Shown here piece after piece: positions 58,791 to 64,000 of a DNA stretch of 64,000 nt. How positions within the stretch are numbered: the first letter of the stretch is position 1; the number at the start of each line of letters is the position of its first letter. This DNA comes from Erythroxylum novogranatense (Eukaryota; Streptophyta; Magnoliopsida; Malpighiales; Erythroxylaceae): assembly GCA_029891385.1 (NCBI GenBank), contig CM057232.1:64107824-64171823 (forward strand). Direction: 5' to 3'. The position numbers were made by a program, and so were the translations under genes. The notes under the pieces are model-generated. The model was not told the DNA's origin. It saw only the letters and a list, made by a program, of their open reading frames with translations, and ran no database searches.

Positions 58791-59290
58791 CGGAATGTCC
58801 TCCAACTTCCCTCTGTCTGCTTCCAAATCCACCACATAGGCCAAAAATGCCTCACAACCTCCTCTCATCGACTTCTCCATTTGCCAAAGCCAAACAAATC
58901 TGAGCGGACCGCCTTCCTCGTCCCTCGCAAACACAACTCTTACGCCATCGTCGAATCCAACTCTCACGCCTCTTACATCTACAATCCAGACGAGCATTGT
59001 ACCTCGCCAACATATCCATACCCAGAATTACGTCTAGCCCTCTCATCTTCAGTGGCATCAGATCTACTACTAGACATCCTCCACCAATACTAAGCTCACA
59101 ACCCCTAAACATCTGACTAATCACAATGTGCTGCCCGATCGGAGTACTCATCATCAGTGGAGTATCCAACGGACTCATGAACTCTATCACAAACAGTCTA
59201 CTCGACGAAACAAACGAGTGAGTAGAACTCGGGTCAATCAACACAAGCACATCATCAAGAAATAAGTGAGCCATACCAAGAATAACATCT
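58791..59290 (-). pseudogene. Element G aspartic protease
   Basis: On the minus strand, ALVLIDPSSTHSFVSSSRLF near 59205-59250 is the active-site region. The usual triplet is D-S-G or, in element F, D-P-G; here it is D-P-S, so the conserved glycine is replaced by serine. Then come [43 protein letters not shown] (about 58995-59060), and a frameshifted stretch to [19 protein letters not shown]. Confidence 0.88.
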
Positions 59291-60568
59291 GGCGCGCCCT
59301 CTGCATCCTCACGTCATAGCGAAAACCCTAGCCGGTGCACGCCTCTCGGTCTCCCGGAAGACTCGCCTTCTAGCGACATCGAATCGCCCACCGTGTCGAA
59401 GTCTCGACTTACAGTCTCATCCTCCTCGAGCTGCATCAAAATCCCTCTCCCTGGATGGTGAGGACACTCTCGCCCTGTGCCCCTTCATCCCACATTGAAG
59501 CATGCACCCGTCAATCGGTGACACTCCCGCTATGGAAATTGCCATGTTGCTCGTGACTTAGGATAGACGACTTGTCCTGTCTCCCCTCCTGCTTGCCTCC
59601 TGTCATGCAGACGCCGATGAGAAACAGTGGAGTCCTCATCGGTAGAGACTTGCTCACATCATCGCTCCTCACCTCCAATCTGCGGAGGAAACCCCTAGTA
59701 CTCGCGCTCGCATAGGAGCACTAGCACTACCTCCTCTTCCGAATCGCTCCTGTTCTTTCTCTTCTTATTCACAAGACTTTAATGTTTTCTATGCTCTCCA
59801 CCCTCGCCACGCTTCCACTAACTGTTGGAAGTCACAGATATTCAAAGACAAATAACTTTTCCCGATCATCGATGTAAACCAGACTCAAATCGGCGACATC
59901 TCCCGTCTCGCTCAACATCGATCGGAAGCATAACGGGATAATGCGTGGCAAAGGCGCCATACTCGCCACGATCATATCCCTCATGTAAGGCTCGAAACTC
60001 CTCTCGCTTCTGCTGGACATAAACCTCTGACATGTACTTCTTCCTGAATGCAGCCAAGAAGTCCTGCCATGCCAATACTATCGGTCTTCTCTGACTGCCT
60101 GGCACAGTCTCCCACCAATGCAGGGCATCTCCCTGAAGTAAACTGGCAGCATACACAACCCGATCCTCCTCCTCACACTCCATCTGATCCAGCACCCGCT
60201 CTGTCCTCCGTAACCACGTCTCAGCTTCCTCAGGATCTGCTGTCCCGAAGAAGTCAACAGCTCCAAATTTCCTCAACTTATCAAACTGTTTCCCCCTCTT
60301 AACTGGGGCCGGAGCAGACGACTGAGGCATCTGGCCCATAGCCTGAACAAACGCCTGGGTAAAAGCCTGAAACATCCCCTGATCGAATTAAGGCACTTGC
60401 TCTTACGGAATCGGCGATTCCTGCGATTGCGACAGCATAGACTCACTGCCTAACCCTACAGAAGCCTCAACATTCCACAGGCTATCGACTCATCAGTTCT
60501 CTCCTCTCTAATCGAGAGTCGGTCAGTGATCCTTGCAGAACTCCTCGGGTTCTTCTACGAGGCGGCAT
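59291..60568 (-). pseudogene. Element G gag
   Basis: The start ATG at 60566-60568 gives MPPRRRTRG-type residues, then a frame-damaged acidic linker. The capsid part is open at 59866-60375: MFQAFTQAFVQAMGQMPQSS, FDKLRKFGAVDFFGT, WLRRTERVLDQMECEE, ASLLQGDALHWWETVPGSQ and FLAAFRKKYMSEVYVQQ. The rest (59300-59860), including the zinc knuckles, is scrambled: only a CHRLTGAC-like piece near 59505-59530 is recognisable. The density of small changes rises sharply at 59280-59880 compared with the flanking RT and capsid segments. Confidence 0.85.
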
Positions 60569-60728
60569 CGTAATCCTTCAAAGGGAAAACACTACGGATT
60601 AGCTATATGATCGAAATCCCTATATGTATGCATGTTATGCATGTCACTTAATGCAATAAATCAAATGCAACACATAACACACAATTCATCCTATGATGCA
60701 TTCTATGCCGAGGACACACTAACCTAAG

Positions 60729-60739
60729 GCTCGATACCA
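60729..60739 (-). other. Primer binding site of element G, damaged
   Basis: The minus strand reads TGGTATCGAGC where relatives have TGGTATCAGAGC, so one base is missing in the tRNA-iMet complement. It lies next to the 5' LTR at 60744. Confidence 0.85.
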
Positions 60740-60743
60740 AACA

Positions 60744-62709
60744 TGTTGGGCCCGAGCCCCAGAACCTCGAATCCCGAGGCGACCCTCGAGTTATACTTCA
60801 ACCAAGCGACCCAAACCGTCGGACCCGATCCCAACATTTGCCTGACAACAATCGATTCGCACATGCAATTTATAACAAAATCATTCGCATAATCATTTAA
60901 ATAAACACCCCATAATCCGGGGCTAAAAGTCATATCAATCCAAAAAAATGAAATTCAACAATTATTGTCATAACACCATACTAAATCAAAAGGAAATCCA
61001 AAATACGAGATATATGCTCCATGATAACATGCTCAGTGGGCCAACTAAAATACTAACTTAATGAAATAGTCTTTAACTACTACGGAGTTCTTCGAAGTCT
61101 GGCGAGAATCACCCGAGGTCTTGAGTTGCACCTGAGAAGGGAAAGATAATGGGTTGAGCTACACAGCTCAGTGGCTAATATAATTATAGCCATCGGCAAT
61201 TAACACAAAATCAAGCATATGTATAAATATATATTATACTAATATTCTTATAATCGCTCAGTGTTCACATGCACATCAAGCAATACACTAAAATTCACCA
61301 CATGTCACGATATATGCTTCATCAAGCGCCAATTCAAATATGCAATTACAAAACAATGGCTCGAGGGTCCATGGAATCAAAAGGAAGAAACCAAGTTTGC
61401 ATCCTCAAACAAAAGGAAGAAACCGTTTACATCCCGAACGAAATGAGTCCATTCGAGCTCATAGGCCTGCGGGCAGCCAGTGAAGGCTTTTGTCGACGTG
61501 CACGTGACTAACGAAATGGTTCCACTCTGCCCAAACAAAACACATACTCATATTCGTAATCATTTCATCAAAATGTCGTGACCGAGGTCTCGACATAACA
61601 TGCTCAGAATCATAATTCATGTTTATTTCATGACATAAGAAATACATATCATTTATTATACATGCATATTAGACAACATATACTCATGCATAGTCAAGAA
61701 ATTGCCTAATCACGCAATAACTATAAGTATATCACCCACCTAGAATCGCACGAGAATCCGACTACTGATGACCGTCCTCTTGCGATGGAAACTGATCTGC
61801 TTGGTTGCCTATATTAAACCAAGTCTTAAATCAAATAATAATCAAAGGAAATTAATCAAAAGCTTGAAATCAAATAAGCAAATTTCGGAAAAGGGAGTTC
61901 GTCATGGCGAAACCTTTTCGCCATGCCATGCGAAGCCACAAGACGTCACAACATACGCATGCGTGTGCCGCGACGCGAGTCCCCTTGACACGCCGTGACG
62001 AGCACGCGGCGTGCACAAAATTTGCACGCCGCAGTGTGCTCTTGAGCACGTCGCGACGTGCGGATCAGGATTTCGTTCCCGAACCACAAAATCTCCAGAT
62101 TTTCAACTCCCAATCGTTCCAAACTCAGATGTAATACTCCCAAGCCATAGATCCAACCTTCTACCACGCTTCTAACCCATTCTCTCGCTTCCAATTAGTC
62201 CTAAAATCATCAATCTAAGGATTTTCCCCAATTTCTCATCCTAAAACCCTAATCATCGTTTTCTCTTAATCCCAACAATCTCAATGCTTAATCCATTCGT
62301 AAATAAGATAGAAAGGTCATAGACTTAAATTTGAAGCACTAAATCCTTGAAATCGACCAAAGTCGCTGAATCCTTCTCTTCCTCTCTTCTCCTCACCGAC
62401 GGCAACCTCTCTTCTTCTTTCCTTTCTATTTCTATTTTCTTTCTTTTTTCTTTTCCTTTTATATCTAGGTCTTTTAAAACCTAGGGATGGTCAAAGACCA
62501 ACCTACCCTCCTTTTAAGCCTAACTCCAATTCAACTTAAGTGAACTTCCAAATACCCTTACACAATTTAATCCTCTAATTTATTAATTAAACCTCGATTA
62601 TACTCCAATTAATCAATATCAAGCCCAATTAAATCAAACTAAAGCATAAACTCATAATCATCAACAATGCATGCTTAATCATGAAAAGAAAAATATTCAG
62701 GGTCTAACA
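60744..62709 (-). repeat. Element G 5' LTR
   Basis: TGTTGGGCCCGAGCCCC to TTCAGGGTCTAACA on the plus strand, 1,966 bp. The pyrimidine tract with CAG/GT (minus strand) is intact at 61128-61150, the CACGTGAC block is at 61498-61508, and the CpG-dense cluster at 61900-62062 contains a perfect GCACGTCGCGACGTGC at 62046-62061. A local direct repeat at 61379-61440 is absent from the 3' LTR. Confidence 0.94.
61379..61440. repeat. Two-copy direct repeat unique to the 5' LTR of G
   Basis: AAAAGGAAGAAACC begins at 61379 and again at 61411, each followed by a diverged GTTTRCATCC segment. The 3' LTR has a single copy near 54533-54568, so the duplication arose after insertion or is an assembly artefact. 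Confidence 0.8.
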
Positions 62710-62714
62710 GAAAG
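62710..62714. other. Target-site duplication (right) of element G
   Basis: GAAAG, equal to 53904-53908. Confidence 0.94.
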
Positions 62715-63232
62715 GGAGATGGGGACAGGTCATTCGTCCCTAAGTGTGAGCATTGTGGCAGTTTTCATGGAGGCGAATGTTACAGATTAACAGGAGCATG
62801 CTCCAACTGTGGACAGAAAGGACACTTGGCTAGAGAGTGTCCCAAGCCGTCCAGAAGAGAAGGATCACAGATGCGAGTTTCTAGGAGAACAGAGACTGTG
62901 GGACATAAGACTTCTACAGAAGTGAGTAGTTCTGATGCAGTCAAGAGGGTGAACATTCCGGGGAGACCCAGGGGGCAGGCACCGGCTAGGGTGTTTGCGT
63001 TGACTCGGGAGGATGCAGAGACCACTCCAGATGTTGTCACTAGTATGGTTCGACTCTTTTCTGATGATGTGATTGCTTTGATTGATCCGGGATCTACTCA
63101 TTCGTTTATTTCCTCGAGTAGACCTGTGTGTGATAGAAATGTGAGCCCTTTGGATACTCCGTTGATGGTGAGTACTCCAATTGGCCAATATATTATTATC
63201 AGTCAAGTATATAGGGACTGTGAGCTATGTAT
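62715..63232 (+). pseudogene. Element F gag, part 2, and start of protease
   Basis: It resumes the gag of F after element G. Zinc knuckles: CEHCGSFHGGEC (about 62747-62785) and CSNCGQKGHLAREC (about 62801-62842), both with all metal ligands. A linker with IPGRPRGQAPARVFALTRED leads to the protease, whose active site reads VIALIDPGSTHSFISSS (about 63068-63115), then STPIGQYIIISQVYRDCEL. The frame is open from the knuckles to 63232, where a minus-strand copia LTR cuts the codons for the CELSI-type motif seen in G. It is the only intact gag-protease junction of this subfamily here. Confidence 0.93.
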
Positions 63233-64000
63233 TGTTAGAGTAGTGCCCTAAAGGCAATCCCCTTTAGCGCATTTTGTTCATAGTCATGTACAGACTTTAT
63301 GAATAAATAAAGAAAGGCATGTTTCATTTATTTGATGTTCTTTATGAATTGATAGTGATCTTTAATCAAATTAATGAAGTCCATGATATATGACATAGCA
63401 TGAAGGAAATTATGATGTGATCATACTCCTGGGATTCCTATCATGTGTAATTATGTCAAGATCTAAATTTTCCTAGTCATAGGATTAATGAGACCGGACA
63501 TCATTAATCCGGATAGACTAGATATATGTCATACTCCTTGATTGGATCAGCGGTGGATCTCAGAAACTGTAAATATGAGATATTTAGAGTTGACATATGG
63601 ATGCTTACTAGTGGTAGTAAGTTCATTGGATGACCTGCCATGAGATCATCACATGGATTTATGTCGGTGATAATCTTATCATAGCAATGGTGCAAGTATC
63701 CTTAGACTTGAGGTACTCAAGGATATCTTGGATACTAATCCTGTACTTTGACTCCATTCCTTGTGGCCTTCCAGAGGTTACTCATAGGGTGGTGCTTGGG
63801 TGCAGTTTGAGGTATTCAAGGTAATTGAGTAGCCAATAAAGGATTCATCACTACGTGAAAATGTAAGAGATACCTGCCTCTTGTCAGGATCATTACTTTA
63901 AGTCTCTGGCCAGAGCATGACTATGTCATGAAGAGTGTCTTCATGGACATATAAAGTAATGAGTCCTCAGACAGGAACTGATTTCACTTGGGCTAGACTT
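63233..64000 (-). mobile_element. Angela-type copia LTR inserted in element F, truncated by the window end
   Basis: It starts TGTTAGAGTAGTGCCC and continues with CTAAAGGCAATCCCCTTTAGC. On the plus strand it is the reverse complement of the right part of the solo LTRs at 21862-23774 and 38509-40446 (shared: GGATTAATGAGRC, TGATTGGATCAGCGGTGGATCTC, GGGTGGTGCTTGGGT). Its sense direction is therefore plus, like the Angela fragment at 3653, although I list it as minus relative to the solo LTR listing only for its opposite orientation to them. Read as an LTR start, its true sense is plus. The AAGTCGACTT array region of the solo LTRs is absent. Its far end, and whether an interior follows, lie outside the window. 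Confidence 0.8.

Larger units (their letters stand above)
53909..62709 (-). mobile_element. Element G: complete Tekay-type Ty3/gypsy retrotransposon, minus strand
   Basis: 8,801 bp with two LTRs of almost equal length (1,967 and 1,966 bp), a GAAAG duplication and the full domain order gag-protease-RT-RNase H-integrase-chromodomain in sense direction from 60568 down to 55890. It is inserted into the gag of element F, and the two halves of F resume cleanly on either side. Coding regions are spoiled by many one- or two-base insertions and deletions, more than by stops, a pattern that differs from element A. Confidence 0.96.
50507..64000 (+). mobile_element. Element F: Tekay-type Ty3/gypsy, interrupted by G and by a copia LTR, continues past the window
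   Basis: 5' LTR 50507-52725, primer site at 52730, gag 52910-53908, then complete element G (53909-62709), then the gag zinc knuckles and protease start (62715-63232), then a minus-strand Angela-type LTR from 63233. The GTTTC at 50502-50506 would be its left target duplication, but the right end is outside the window. Elements F and G are members of one subfamily, separate from A/B: F's protease motif is DPG-type and G's a DPS variant of it, where A and B have DSG. Confidence 0.9.

Overview
This window is retrotransposon-dominated plant nuclear DNA. I see no cellular protein gene, tRNA, rRNA or CRISPR array. It is AT-rich, eukaryotic in style, and built almost wholly of LTR retrotransposons typical of flowering plants: Ty3/gypsy chromoviruses of the Tekay/Del type, an older chromovirus, a Tat-type gypsy fossil, and Ty1/copia elements of the Angela/Tork and SIRE types. 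A eudicot with a large, repeat-rich genome fits best. The species cannot be fixed from the sequence.

Layout. 1-2490: plus-strand gypsy LTR fragments with a four-unit array of near-palindromes. 2491-5672: 3' half of an Angela-like copia element (reverse transcriptase, RNase H, 3' LTR). 5673-6464: minus-strand chromovirus LTR fragment. 6465-7255: tandem array with alternating 159/149 bp monomers. 7256-42870: an old minus-strand gypsy element (C). Its left LTR was split by a full-length plus-strand element (B, 9434-30234, 5-bp target duplication GCTTG). B's own 5' LTR was split by a full-length minus-strand element of the same family (A, 9510-18902, duplication GTTTG), and B's gag was split by a solo Angela-type LTR (21862-23774, duplication CGAGT). 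The remaining interior of C holds decayed integrase and a truncated SIRE-type copia element (33162-37638). C's right LTR carries a second solo Angela-type LTR (38509-40446, duplication TATGC). 42871-47554: minus-strand Tat-type gypsy fossil. 47555-50506: plus-strand LTR E. 50507-64000: Tekay-type element F, entered next to or inside E. F's gag was split by complete minus-strand element G (53909-62709, duplication GAAAG), and its protease region was split by a third Angela-type LTR that runs off the window.

Every gag-pol region is broken, so all are listed as pseudogenes. Most in-frame stops are C-to-T or G-to-A changes, often CAG to TAG, which fits deamination of methylated cytosine in silenced transposons. 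Elements A, B and G still have two LTRs, a primer site for initiator tRNA-Met, a polypurine tract and all domains in the order gag, protease, RT, RNase H, integrase, chromodomain.

The most notable material is structural: CpG-dense palindrome clusters kept in all the Tekay-type LTRs, a conserved pyrimidine tract plus CAG/GT block in the same LTRs, a terminal array of AAGTCGACTT palindromes in one Angela-type LTR with its CpGs lost in a sibling copy, a higher-order repeat, and a tRNA-like SINE lodged exactly at the end of an LTR. No wholly new multi-gene system was found.
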